64,000 bases of DNA, taken from NCBI GenBank assembly GCA_021234155.1, contig JAJEKV010000050.1, positions 7,275,199 to 7,339,198 on the forward strand, given 5' to 3'. The stretch is from Isoetes taiwanensis (lineage: Eukaryota > Streptophyta > Lycopodiopsida > Isoetales > Isoetaceae). The translations under genes were made by a program, and so were the position numbers. The notes below the pieces were generated by a model. The model saw nothing but the letters and a program-made list of their open reading frames with translations. It was not told the origin of the DNA and searched no databases. How positions within the stretch are numbered: the first letter of the stretch is position 1; every line of letters begins with the position of its first letter. Below, one piece after another: positions 51,701 through 63,920 of the stretch.

Positions 51701-53780
51701 AACCATTTATTGATATATCTAAAATCTGTGAGTGTTCATGGAAATCACGTCCATAGCTATTGTGATTAGAGAACTTGATAATATGCTCTCCTGCTCATCT
51801 CCAATTATAGTCATAACAATGTTTTATCTCATCTCCAATTATAGTCATAACAATTTTTTATCTGTTTCTATTAGTCACGATTGGTTAGCTACTTAATGTT
51901 GATTTTCTCTGTGTTTTTAGAATTCTATAATGCATAAATCTCATAATGCAAGCTCTTCATCTAGACAGATAGAAACCCAAGCTATATGGCTATGCAGTAT
52001 GGCCAACCTTTTTGGAGTTTATAACTCCAACAAAAAAGGGACCTTTTGCGGTGACAATGTGGCAAACATCTTGCATCACAAATTAGGCTAATAAAGCATA
52101 GGTCTAATGTCCATATAAGAGTGTGATGTTTATCTATGCAATAGAGTTTATTGCGGAAAAAATGGATTTATTGACTTATCAAATAATTTATTTAAGACAA
52201 TACATCAATTAGTAGCTTAGTAGTTTAATGTGCTTCAGTATCTAAAAAATGTTCCACGTGGATGTATGTTGGGTGAATGAGGATGCTGCAACAAGCAAAT
52301 GATGCTGGAGAGCAGGGAAGTTTTGGAATTACATGCATTTTTTAGATGAGGAGTGTACCATTGTGGAGGAAAACAAATGCTAGATAAAAACAAATGGAGA
52401 CCTAGGTTGTGGCAATACAAGATGGTACTCTCTTATATGGGAGAAGCTAAACTAAACGTGAATGGTTGCTATACAGTTGCATGTATATGATAATGTCTGA
52501 AGTTTAGCAGGGCCTTACTGAGACCTTTTACCTTCAAACCCATGGGGTAGACACGGGGGATTCACCTTTATCTCATGAGCATATGCCACCTGCGTGCTTC
52601 AGGTGAGAAGAAACACCCCTATATACGTACGCAAAAGTGTTGGAAAAAACCCCTTCCGTGGACAAAACACACTAGAATGTCAGTAAGAGGGGGATTTAAA
52701 CCCCTAGTATCACGTCTGGCGTCGAACGCCGAAAAAACCCCCTTCCATACACTCACTAGGTTTATACGGGTCTTCTGTGTGAATCCCCCATGGGGGTAGA
52801 GGCTCTAGAATGTAAACTACAGCCTACAGCTATAGCCCAAATAAGCTAAAGTAATCTAAATAAGCTATAGTTTGCAACCAACCTTCACACAATATGAAAT
52901 GAGGTGCCCATAAAATAAGTGTTTTCCTTTCTACATGTTGGAACAAACAATACCTAAGCATGCCCCTTATCCCCACCTTTGGATCACCATATTATATTTA
53001 ACAATAAAAGAAAGTGGATACAAAATTGTAAATATTCTTGAAACCAACCGTATGAAAAACAGTTGAACAAGGCATGAAAATTGTCTAATTTATGCATATT
53101 TCATGGGAGGGATAACACTTTGGAACGAGGTTGTGCCCTACTTGTAACAATTAAGCTGCAGAGCCCTCAGATTATTATAATAGGGCATAACACCCAAGTT
53201 ATATCATTATAACAAGGCATAACACCCAAGTTCTATGGTGTTATCCGCCTTGACACACCCTGAGAGTTTTTTTTTTTTTTCCTGTTTTTTGCCACTCCGC
53301 ATAATAATCTAGGTGTTTATCGATATCTTATCCATACATTATGAGTGGATAACCCTAATGCATCCAACAGTTGAGATTTGATCTCAGCTGTAACACTTTG
53401 AGGGAAAGTGTGTTACAGTCCAACAGGTTAGAGATTGAAGCAAAATAAGTGCATGTCTACAATTTCATCATAGCTATTTATGAAGATATAACCGTTTATG
53501 AAAGATTTGCCTTTATGTTTTTGCATGTTCTATTGTCTAGAACCTACGTAAAATCATAACGTAGATTCAAAGCTTGCCTTGCCACCATAGCTGGATAACT
53601 AGAGTTGGTTTTCACAATTGCAATACAAGGGTATAAAAGACATTAGGCTGAATAATAATGTTGTTCATCAAAGAATTCATACATTCTACTCTTTTGTGGT
53701 TTTGCACATTCTATTGTGTTTCGAGCATATATGGATAAAAATTGACACGACCTATTTGTTGTAATTGCACATGAGTTGAC
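48740..53780. other. no recognisable gene; small repeats
   Basis: AT-rich sequence. It contains (TTCTA)n at 50312-50343, a 36-bp tandem pair with tcatctccaattatagtcat at 51794-51862, and a pair with cataacacccaagtt near 53187 and 53218. Open frames at 48964-49245 and 50689-51048 show no motif. A gggggattcac string appears near both 52556 and 52780 in opposite orientation, but the arms are too short for an element call. Confidence 0.45.
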
Positions 53781-53790
53781 GTGGTAGTTT

Positions 53791-53950
53791 GCATCCAACA
53801 AGTACAATATCTTCCTTGGATCTCAAGATAGTGTTACTTCCAAGTTTTCTTGCACATAGAAACATTTGCTGCATCCAACAAGTACAATATCTTCCTTGGC
53901 ACTCATGACAGTGCCGCTTTCAAGTTTGAATGCATATACTAACATTTGCT
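53791..53950. repeat. 80-bp tandem duplication
   Basis: Two adjacent 80-bp copies start at 53791 and 53871. Each begins gcatccaacaagtacaatat and ends aacatttgct. They differ at about 15 positions. The surrounding frames look faintly protein-like, but no family was recognised. Confidence 0.9.
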
Positions 53951-53954
53951 CTAC

Positions 53955-54560
53955 ACGTCGTCCATTGTCTTCTCAACGGAACACACGTGACTTTGTCTTA
54001 CATAAGACTTTATATTTTTTGGAAAAAAATGCCTATTGCTATTTCAATACATAAAGCCATAAATTCATTTGTGCCACCCATAAATGCCAAAATTCGAATA
54101 TAATACAATGAATTATCATGTTAGGGCAACTAAATGCACCTAATATCAAGATTTTGTTACATGTAAATACATCTACAACTTCATCGTGCCTTGCAATACA
54201 ACCTTACTTATGCCTGGCAACACCGTGCATCTTTACTAGTAGACATATAGGATTGAAAATAGCAAACAATAATAGGCTTGTAGTTGCAAAGAAGGATAGT
54301 CCCACTTCGTTGTTTCATATTGTTTCTTCCTTTCATATCGCATTTAGCAATTTATTTTTATGATTCAGGATCATAGAATAGAATAGAATAGAATAGAATA
54401 GAGTTTATTGTTGGTGATATCATGGAGTTTCTTCATTCTGTATGGTAGTAATGCGTTTCCTTCTAAGCTTGCATCCTTTCTTGCATTGCTTATAGATATT
54501 AGTGTATTGTTCTCTCTCAACACAATACACACTACATACTTCATGAATCACAAGAACACC
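53955..54560. other. no recognisable gene; (ATAGA)n at 54373-54402
   Basis: AT-rich sequence with a 30-bp ATAGA array, the complement of the TTCTA arrays elsewhere. No LINE 3' end could be recognised beside it on either strand. Confidence 0.5.
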
Positions 54561-54569
54561 TAGTTATGA

Positions 54570-55765
54570 ATCTAGAACCCAAGGCATCGGGTAGCCAAGC
54601 ACAGACTAATGCCTCCCTGACAGTAGCACAGAACCTGGAAGGTCAAGTCCAGGGAGTGCATCAGTAGTAGCACAGTCCCTCCATAGCAGTAACACAGAAC
54701 CTACAGAGTCTATCCAGAGATTCAAGAAGATGGAATGGCCCAATGAGAGATTAGTCGATCAAGATAGACCTGATAAACTAGCTTTATCCTCGAGTCTTGG
54801 AGGTTAACTTGGGTAGGGAAGATCTATGGACAGAATTGTTAGGGAGTGTTACCAATGACGTCAAGAGGCTATTCATGTCGGCAGTCAGGGTGGATGCACC
54901 TAGTAAGTCCGAGTACGAAGCATATGAATGGGTTGTTGGTAATATCTACCAAGTCTTGGGGAACATTAAATTAGAAGTGGCAAATTTAAGAAACCATGTG
55001 GTAAAGAAGCAGTTGAAGGAGAGTGCAGAGGTTTGGAGCGGGTTGTGGAATCTGAAAAAGGCCAAGAAAGGTTCCCCAAAGCACCTCTACCATAAGGCCA
55101 CAAGATCCAGGGGAGAGCCAGATGGAGTGCGAGCAGCGCAAGGTGGCAGATGCTAAGACCAACTGGCTTGTTTGGATCGACAACGATAATTTGGCGAACA
55201 AGAGATATATAGGAGGTAGTGGATATGAAAAAATTTATAACTGCCAATTTCTAGGATCCAACTTCCTCAGGGACCAGGCCTACGTGGTTAAGTTCATGAA
55301 AGACAATGATGGCAACTTGGAAGCAGATGCTTGTGCCTTACAGTTAGACAAGAACATGCCATGCAATTCAAGCATGGGGCTATTATATATTGCATCGACA
55401 CAATGACCGACAATGAGAATCATGGCCCCCTCTCAAACTTGCTCATCAGGCATAGAGATAATGCATTTGCTGCTCATGCAAGGAGGAAGATGAGGATGGC
55501 GATGCCAACATCTGAGATTGATATACAAAAAGAGTGGATCTGGTGCATAGAGTTGTTGATTGCAAGAAATGTCGGCAACTTGGCGGCGACATTTTTAAGT
55601 GGCCTAAACAGATTTCACCAGGAGAGGGTGCATATGGATATCCTACTCCATGTCGATGAGATCGAGACCAAGGTCTACATCAGCGTATATGACTCGGGTG
55701 AATCCCACGTTATTGGTGTGTCCGTGCAGGTCCACAGACCGGCCTACTGGGAGATGCGAGATTGA
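54570..55765 (+). pseudogene. unidentified broken gene
   Basis: A run of plus-strand coding-like sequence that changes frame at least twice. 54797-55156 contains NLGREDLWTELLGSVTNDVK and YEWVVGNIYQVLGNIKLEV. 55140-55406 contains NWLVWIDNDNLANKRYIGG and LGSNFLRDQAYVVKFM. 55400-55765 contains SNLLIRHRDNAFAAHARRKM and WCIELLIARNVGNLAATFL. A weaker stop-broken frame (MNLEPKASGSQAQTNASLTV) leads in from about 54567. Together about 370 codons can be followed, more than chance would give, but no domain is recognised. It could be a plant gene, a transposon ORF or an old viral integration; the sequence alone does not decide. Confidence 0.4.
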
Positions 55766-55893
55766 GGAACAGAGAAGAAGTACCCCCAGGTGTCATCCTG
55801 ACTTGTATTTTGGCGGGAATGAACACAACCACCCCAATAGTTGGTCCACAGTTGAAAACAACAGTAAAAATGAAGCACAAATTGTTTTTTTGA

Positions 55894-56570
55894 GGGAAAG
55901 TTACCCAAATGCCCTTGTGAAATGCAGATATTCTCGGAATGCCCTTGCAAGATAAAAAATGCCCAAAATGCCCTTTGGGCAGGCAACGGGAACGGGCAAA
56001 GACGCGATCTATATTATCTCTATTTACTCAAACGTAAATTAAATCGGTCCCCTGTTTTCGAATTCCATTTGCCTTTGAATCCTTTTGTTCTTTATCAGAT
56101 TATTCCTCGATAATGGCTAAGGCTTCTACTAGTACCATCTTTGAATTGGCTGCAAAACCCGCATGAGTTAAACTTTTAAATTGTGTAATTGGTTGCTAAT
56201 TAATCAACAATCAGGTTAGAAAATCCATTTCAAAGTTCTGAATTCTGTTAGATCTGATGCTTGAGCTTTGAATTGGTCAAAAATTCTATTTTTACTTTTA
56301 ATTCCGGTGATGTGGTTGGGTTTTTATCTGATCCTAATCTCTGATATAAATTTGGACATGGAGGACGGGTTGCAACATGCTGCAGCGGCAGAAACCCGCG
56401 AATTTGAATCGGGCCATTTGTTCCCTGTATTTAGAACCGGATCGTGGAGCTACTCTAATAGCGTCTCTGCTCTGCCCATTGCCTGCCCAAGGGGCATTTT
56501 GGGCATTTTTTATCTTGCAAGGACATTCCGGGAATATCTGCATTTGGCAAGGGCATTTTGGTAACTTTCC
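55894..56570. mobile_element. foldback / MITE-like element, ~677 bp
   Basis: The left arm starts gggaaagttacccaaatgcc (55894) and the right arm ends, inverted, with ggaaagttaccaaaatgcc (56570). The arms match for about 115 bp, including aatgcagatattc, ccttgcaagataaaaaatg and gggcaggcaa, with few differences. About 450 bp of non-coding sequence lies between. T-runs on both sides hide any target duplication. Confidence 0.85.
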
Positions 56571-56574
56571 TTTT

Positions 56575-56830
56575 TTTTTAAGATTATAAAAAAGACTACA
56601 TATAGTTATGTGGAGGTGTGGTTTTTCAAGAACATGTTGTTGTTTTTTTTAAGAAGTTGTAGTTTTTTTTTAAGAATGTGTGGTTTCTTAAGGAGGTGTA
56701 GTTTCTTTTTTAAGGATGTGTTGTTTTCTAAGGAGGTATGGTTTTTTGAGGGGATGTTTTTTTTTAAGACGTCGTTTTTTAGGGTAGTGTCTTTTGAGGT
56801 GTGTTTTTCATGGTTTTCTAAGAATCCATG
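56575..56830. repeat. degenerate T-rich short repeats
   Basis: About seven imperfect units of 25-35 bp of the form aggagtgt-agtttttttttaag. The Lys/Leu-rich minus-strand frame and Phe-rich plus-strand frame here come from the repeat and are not genes. Confidence 0.7.
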
Positions 56831-56879
56831 TATGATCAAGTTATCCACATGCCATTGCTGCCACAAAATGGTAGCATAG

Positions 56880-59800
56880 AAGAGCTATATACATGCTTGA
56901 CACACTTTGCTAAGATTTGACTTCATACTTGTGCGCCTGAGCTTGTAGAGCATGAAACTTGAAGACATCCATCACTTGGCAACAGAAGACACACTGATAT
57001 GAAGAACCAAATGTGGACATTGGTTTGGCATCATATAGGCATTTCTTGAAGTAAAATTAATCACCTAACCATCTTTAACACTTGAAACCCCAATGTCAGG
57101 TTTGAAAGACCCTCTAGATTCAATGGTAAGTGCACGATTCAAGCTTTTGGCATGATGTTACTTCTTATGGCATGATTTGCTATTTCAGAACGCTTTGCTA
57201 CCATCATTCCACACAAAAAAATCATTGCCATTTGTGAAGACCAAAGTTAGCAAGAGCATTTTTCCTTATCAAAAATACATCATTCATTCATCACATATGA
57301 AAAATTTCTAAAATTCCATCAAATTTGGCCATTTGTAAGGTCTAAAATCATCTTCTCTCCCTAAAAAACAAAGATAGAGAAACAAAGAACACATTCGATA
57401 TGACATTTGTAGAAAAGGGAAAAATGTTGGCCTAAAAATCTCAAAATCCAAGCACCATCGTGCATACATGTCAAAGTTTCAATTATATCACCTCCACATC
57501 ATCACACATCACCTCCACATCATCACCATGTCATATCCATGTCACAAAAAGTTTTTGACTAGGGAAAAAGTTGTTTGCTAATTTTCTTGCCACATCACCA
57601 CCTCACATTGCTATGTCACTTTTTGCTTGCCAAGTCATCACCTTTGTTGCCCAATCACCCATCCGAGCCATTTTTGCTCTAAAAACAAAAACCCTTAATT
57701 TTCCAAAATTTTCTTTTCCAAAAAGTAGAGCAACGAAAAATACATAATGGGTTTTGAAAAGTTTGAATTTGGCCAAATTGGGACCTCCAAAATGGACTTC
57801 TTGGAATGTGTGCCAAAATAAAAAATGACAAAACTAGCCTATCTACTCCTAACCTGCCTACACTTAATGGAAGGACCTGATGCATTGTGCTTGCAAGTGT
57901 ATCAAAGATAGCTCCATGTAGGAGACAAACTCATTTGCTCGTTCTACAAAAATTTGAATTATGTCAGGAACATTGACTTTATTTTGACTTGGTCAGTTGT
58001 CAAATTTGAAAGGGTTCTGCATATTTTTTCGGATTGGACTTTTGGGCATGGATTCTTTGCATATTAGAGCACCTGTTTGATTTAAAATGGTACTAAAATT
58101 TCTGATTGTTTGTATATGGGCACAAGTTTTGCTGAGACCGGCTTTTCCTAGTTTTAGAAAATCACTTGAAACTTGAGTTTTTTGCATTATTTTTGCAAGA
58201 TTTTTCACACGCATTTGTTGTTGTAAGCAACCTAGAGGTCCTAAAACATTGAGGTTGAAGGTTTGCAAGGAACATCTTCAACAACCATATAGTCGCCTTG
58301 ACATGCAACATTTCGGGGCAAGCAGCTTCTCGGGGGAGGAGGGAGGGGGTTAGGATCCGTGCTCTAGCTCAACACCCCCCCTCTACGTCAAGACATAGCG
58401 CAAGGTCCCGGCCAAATCTGACAAGGAGAGAGCCTCCGAAACGTAAACCCTGTGAGTTGCCAGGTTCTAGAAGGGTTTGCATTTTGGGGGCTGACTTTTG
58501 GTCTTTTGCAGTTGGGACATGGCCGAGAAGCTGCAGTTGAGAATGCGGAGCAAGGGGAACTGACGGAACAGAGTTTGGACCTGTCCTCCTCCCGATGTGG
58601 CAATTAGAAGTCGCGGGGCGCTTTTGCAGTGGCAAGACATTCATGCATTGAACAAAATTAAATTCTGATTTTTTGTCAATTGGATTCCTAATTCATCACC
58701 AGCACACAGCCCAATTTTCGGAATTTTCGGAGAAGATCTATATCAAAGGCTTAGCATTAGAACGGTCGGGGCAGTCTATTGTGGGGCAACCGAGCTGGCA
58801 CCCTTCCCCAAGTCAAACAAGGCCAGGACCTTGCACGGCTGCCTCACATGAGGGGAGAGTCCGGACCCCAGGAGGCGGGATCCAAAAAAGTTCCCGAGGC
58901 ATCCTTTCCTGGCAGCGATCCCAAGGTGGGCCGTACACTAATGACCACCCTCCCGGAGCCCGGTTCCCCTATCAGATCGTTGAATCCTCCGTTCAAGGGC
59001 CCTTCTTCGGGAAGGTCCAAAATCTACCTGTTGGGCCTTACAGCCCAACATATCAGATCATTGTGGATCCCATTTCCGTTAGTATTTCCTTTTCAATCCC
59101 TTCATTTTTTATACCACTCTTGTTTTATTTTCCTTAGTTGCACTAGCCTATATCCCATAGCTTTTCTGTACCTTGATCTCTTTCTTTCCCATTAGCCAAC
59201 AAAAAGCATAGACCTACTGCACTTCTGGAGCATCACGAGGAAGAACAAGCATAACATCCTCTTGAATTTATTCACAACTGACCTTTAATATTTATTATTT
59301 TGGGCAATTTCTTTACTGCAGCCGAATGCCCCATTGAAGACCTTGGAGAAGACCCCTTATGGGGAAACATCACCTAGGAATTGCTGAAGATCCATCATGG
59401 ACGAGTTCATTGCGACGTACACTTGTAGAAGACCATTGTCGAAGACCCCACCATGGGATGAGTTCGTGAATCCATTTGTAGAAGACTGTAACATGGAGGA
59501 TAATCTGTACAAGACCCTTATGGGGACATGCCCGTAGAAGATATCACATGGACGTTAACTTATAGAAGACCTCGTATTGAGGAAAAGCACACGAAGATAT
59601 CTTAAAGTTCTAATATTCATCCTAAGCGATTTGCAGGCAAAGCATATGACCTCAGCCATTTACCGTTCTGAGCAAATAAACAGATGGTAGCATTTTATTG
59701 TTTTGTGAGCAAGCACATATATGGCAATGTTTCACTCAGGTTTTAAGATATGACACTTGGGACATATCCTTTTCCTCGGCGACGAAAATGCAGAGTAATC

Positions 59801-60160
59801 AAGATTACAAGGGTGCGAAGACATTAGTTGGCACAACTTACAGAAATATGGCGCAGAGTTTCTGGCAGAGTTGCGATTCTGAGAGTTGCAAGATTCTGGC
59901 GATTCTTGTGAGTTCTGGCTTTGCCTTGGCCCCCTTGCAATTTTGAGACATGCTTTCAATACAGGTTATAATTTGTGCAGGCAGATGAGCTAGCAGCTAT
60001 AGATGTTGATATGCAACCTCAACAATGATTTATTATTTTTGCAAACAAAGTTGCAGAACATATGGCTTTAACATGGGCAAGTTATCTTTACTGCAATGGT
60101 CAAATTTATATAATATTGGTTGACAAAATCACCTGTGATATTTCGACCTTAACCTAAACC
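56880..60160. other. no intact gene; GC-richer patches and short repeats
   Basis: 56880-58290 is AT-rich, with cacctccacatcatcac repeated near 57490-57520. 58300-59060 is GC-rich with open frames on both strands (for example 58673-59137) but no motif. 59330-59600 has several degenerate strings of the form gtagaagacc and catgga, which resemble non-coding parts of plant LTR elements. Some of this may be the 3' untranslated region or LTR of the Ty3 element that ends at 60948, but no LTR boundary was found. Confidence 0.4.
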
Positions 60161-60363
60161 AGCGTGAAGTCTTCTTCGGTGCACAGAATGGATCGTGAAG
60201 GCAAGAATAGAAGCTACCAATCTCAGGCAGTTGATTGCGGCATGCCAAGGGGACGGCGGAGAAAACATAGGAGGATTCTGGAAGCGGCACAGGGAGGCAA
60301 CAAAACAGGTTCGTGGACATTCATTTCAGCAATTTTTTTGGGGTTCAAAGCAGGGCGGAACTA

Positions 60364-60535
60364 TCCCAGTTACAGAGGGAACAGAAGGAATTGTGGCCTT
60401 GTGTTGAATGTAGCTGGATAGATTTTGCAAGTATATCAGCATATTCAATTTCAAAATTGGTGAAGGAGGAAGCATACCCAGTTGCAGAGGGAACATGAGA
60501 ATTTGAGACCTTGTGTTGAATGGAATTGGGTAAGT
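60364..60535. repeat. direct repeat, offset about 114 bp
   Basis: The copies at 60366-60417 and 60480-60531 both read cccagtt-cagagggaaca and ccttgtgttgaatg, with several changes. They lie in the non-coding stretch just 3' of the Ty3 pol gene. Confidence 0.75.
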
Positions 60536-60947
60536 GCTGATTCCAATTGATCCAAAACGAAATTGGTGTAGATGCCATTTTATGTTGCAGATCTGGAGCT
60601 TTATTTTGAAGAAGTTTCATTCATTCTATTGAAGATCACTTTCAGTTGCTGAGGATATGTATCAGAAATACTATTCTATCATTTCTCCAGAAAAATAACA
60701 TTGTGCTGCTCAAAGTTCTGAAACATTCCATAATGTGCTGTATTTTTTAATACAAAAAGGTCTATGCTTTGTTGGTTTTCTTATCATATTGTCTTTTCTA
60801 TTGCTTCTTTTAATACTAATCATTTTTGCCTGAACCATTCTCTTGGCTATTCCTTCATATGATTATTCCACCTTGTCTTTCACAACTTCTATCTATCCAT
60901 CCCACCATCTTATAGTCCTTGAAACCGCTTAAGGCTGGTCTCTCAGC

Positions 60948-63920
60948 CTATGCTCTGAATGATTTCAGCAAATAGCCATTGATGGGATTAGGCAAATCAA
61001 GTCCATCAAAATCTTGAAGACGGTATGAATTCTGGCCTGCAACTTCTGTAATAATGTAAGGACCCTGCCACAGCACTTCAAACTTTGTCGAATGGTTCTC
61101 TCGAGCTTTATTCCATTTCCAAACAAGTTCACCAATTTGAAATTCTCCTTTCAACTGATTGTTCCTACGGAATAGAGCTTGATCTCTGCTTTTTTTCATT
61201 TGAATATTCAAATCTGATTTGTACCTGTGTTCATCCAAAGCTTGCAGCATATCTAAGCGAGTTTGCAGCGTATCAACATCATTTGTGCAACCTGCAATAG
61301 CTATGCGAAGAGAAGGCACTTCAAGTTCAATAGGCAAAACAGCCTCCAACCCATAAACGAGCTTGAATGGGGTATACTGTGTTGCAACTTTTTCAGTTGT
61401 CCTATAGGCCCAAAGAGCAGCTGATAACTTGCTATGCCAGTCACGCTTATTGGAAGATACAACCTCCTTCTTTATAATGCCCATAAGGGACTTATTTGTG
61501 CTTTCAGCCTGGCCATTACCCTGTGGGTAGTAGGCTGTACTCTTGAGATGTTTTGTGCCCAAAATTCTTAAAAGATCCTGTATGACGCCATTAACAAAAT
61601 GTTTTCCCCTATCTGACACAATATACCTGGGTACTCCAAACCTTGTCACTACTTGATGATAGAGAAATGAGGCAGTAACCTCTTGGGTTGCTGTTTTAGT
61701 TGGCAGTGCCTCTGCCCATTTAGTAAAATAGCAAGTGGCTACTATCACATAACAATGGTGTGCAGATGACGGCAGATCAATTGGGTCCACAAAATCAAGT
61801 CCCCACTTCATAAAGGGACCAAAAGACTCGCTAGAACCTAATGTATGCGGCTGCAAAATTCTCGGAGCACATACCTGGCAAGTTCGACAACTTTTGGAGA
61901 ATTCATAGCAATCTCTAAATAGGGAAGGCCAGTAATAACCTGCGCGAAGGACCTTTTTGGCAGTAGCATCACCTCCAAAGTGTCCACCACATGCACCAGC
62001 ATGGCATTCTATAAGTATGCCCTCCTGCTCAGCCTCATCAATGCATCTCAATAGGACACCATCCTGACCCTTCCTGCATAAAATATCTCCCACAAGGACG
62101 TATGACAAACATGCATGTTTAAACTTGGCAAGCTCCTTTGCAGACATACCATGCGATAAGGTTTGTGATCCTAGATATTGTTTGATAGGGTACATCCATG
62201 AGAAATCAGCATCCAGAAAAAATGCAATAGATTCTTTGGCAGGCTTAATATCATCTACATCTCCACATTCTCCTCCACAAAATTCTGGAAAAGCATAAGG
62301 AAGATAAGAGCTTGGACACGATTTACCTTGTAGCACCTGCACTTTAAAGGAGAACTGGCTCAAGTAGACAATCCATCGCTGAAATTTTGCTTTCTTGAAA
62401 GTTTTCCCCATAAGCATGGGCAATGGATTCTGCTTCATGATAACAGTTGTGTATTGCTGCAACAAATAATGCCCGTGCTTTTCAAACAAACATACAAGTC
62501 CTGCAGCATACTTTTCCAGCTCCGGATATCGTTCTTCTGCTCTAGACCACTGTTTACCAGAATAACAAACCACTTGTCTGACTTTGGGAGCAGTTTGCTG
62601 ACACAAAGCTATCCCGACTGCCCATTGAGTGACTGAAACAAATGCTATAAATGGCACATCAAAATTTGGAGCTACGATTGTAGATGGTGCTTTCATAACC
62701 TGGACAAGAGTTTCGAACGCCTTTTGGCATTCTTTAGACCAATAAATCTGCACTGTATGACTCTTTCCCTTAGGCACATGTCCCATTCTCGTTAACTTCG
62801 TGATTGGGCTGATTATATGTGAAAAATTAGGAACATGAATGCGCAAAAAAGAGCACTGCCCAATGAGCTTTTTCACATGCTTGAGTGTGGAAGGCTGCGG
62901 CAAGTGCTCAATAAGCTCCACCTTTGTTTGATCAATCTGCACTCCCTGCTTCGACACCTTATGCCCTAATAAAGTACCTTCCTCAACAAAAAACTTGCAC
63001 TTGGATGGATTTAAACATATCTTAAATTGCCTACATTGTTCAAATATAGCCCCGCATCCCCGATGCATGATCAAAAGCGAAGCGGTAGCATAGCATAAAT
63101 CATCCAAGAATATACCCGGTCCTTTTTCACCCAACGGCTGAAATGCTTTTACCATTGCTTTTTGAAATGTGGCCGGTGCATTCATAAGGCCAAATGGCAT
63201 GGCCCGCATAGCATAAGTACCCCATGGAGTTATAAACGCCGTCTTTGGCTGATCTTCAAGGCGAATGGAAATCTGGTTAAAGCCGGAGAACCCGTCCATA
63301 AAGGAAAAGATTTCCTGACCTGCTACTTTGTATAAGACCTCCTCTTGAAATGGTAGAGGATAACAATCCTTTAGTGTGGCTTTATTAAGCTCCTGATAAT
63401 CAATGCATATACGAAGCTTTCCATTCTTCTTTAAAACAGGCACAATGCAATCACCCACGAGGGATTGTCAATTGCATAAATAAACCCAACATCTAAGAGC
63501 TTTTGAATCTCCTCTTGCACCAAAGATAATAACATGGGGTTGATTCTTCTCAGCTTTTGTTTCACAGGTTTTGACCCAGGCTTCAAATTGATCTCTAACT
63601 GGCAAACATCAGATGGTATACCTTTCAACTCCTTGTACTCCCATGCAAAGCAATCGCTATAAGATCTGAAATAGTTCTTTGTAACCCCTCTGTTTCAAAG
63701 ACAGGTTAGCCAACTTCCCAATAGACAAGGTCCTATTATGGCCATTCTTAAAGACATCTACATCTTTTACATCCGTCTCCAATTTTGTATCAATCACAAG
63801 AATTTCCTGAAAATGCTTGTCAAAGTCTAGAGGCGATTTCTCTTCTAAAATAACTCCCTCACATATTTCTTTCCAAAGTGCTTCCCACGCAAAGTCGTGT
63901 CGACTCTGAATTTTCATTTG
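60948..63920 (-). pseudogene. Ty3 pol polyprotein (RT-RNaseH-integrase), frameshifted
   Basis: The long frame 63458-60948 (836 codons) carries RT (FMDGFSGFNQ at 53-62, FGLMNAPATFQ at 89-99, active site FLDD at 117-120), an RNase H-like region (about 260-395) and integrase. The integrase has zinc finger H486, H493, C524, C527 and catalytic residues D555, D616 and E652 (35 residues between the last two). Its N-terminal RT part lies in another frame (63628-63431). One missing base near 63455 explains the shift. A second shift near 63690, in a run of four G, separates the piece at 63923-63657 (IGKLANLSLKQR). The RNase H lacks its first catalytic Asp (VSVTQ replaces the usual Asp-Ala/Ser) and its third (VIMKQNP). 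Integrase is intact to the eye. Confidence 0.9.

Noticed and set aside
56606-56879. Lys/Leu-rich and Phe-rich frames
   Set aside because: Produced by a degenerate T-rich tandem repeat.
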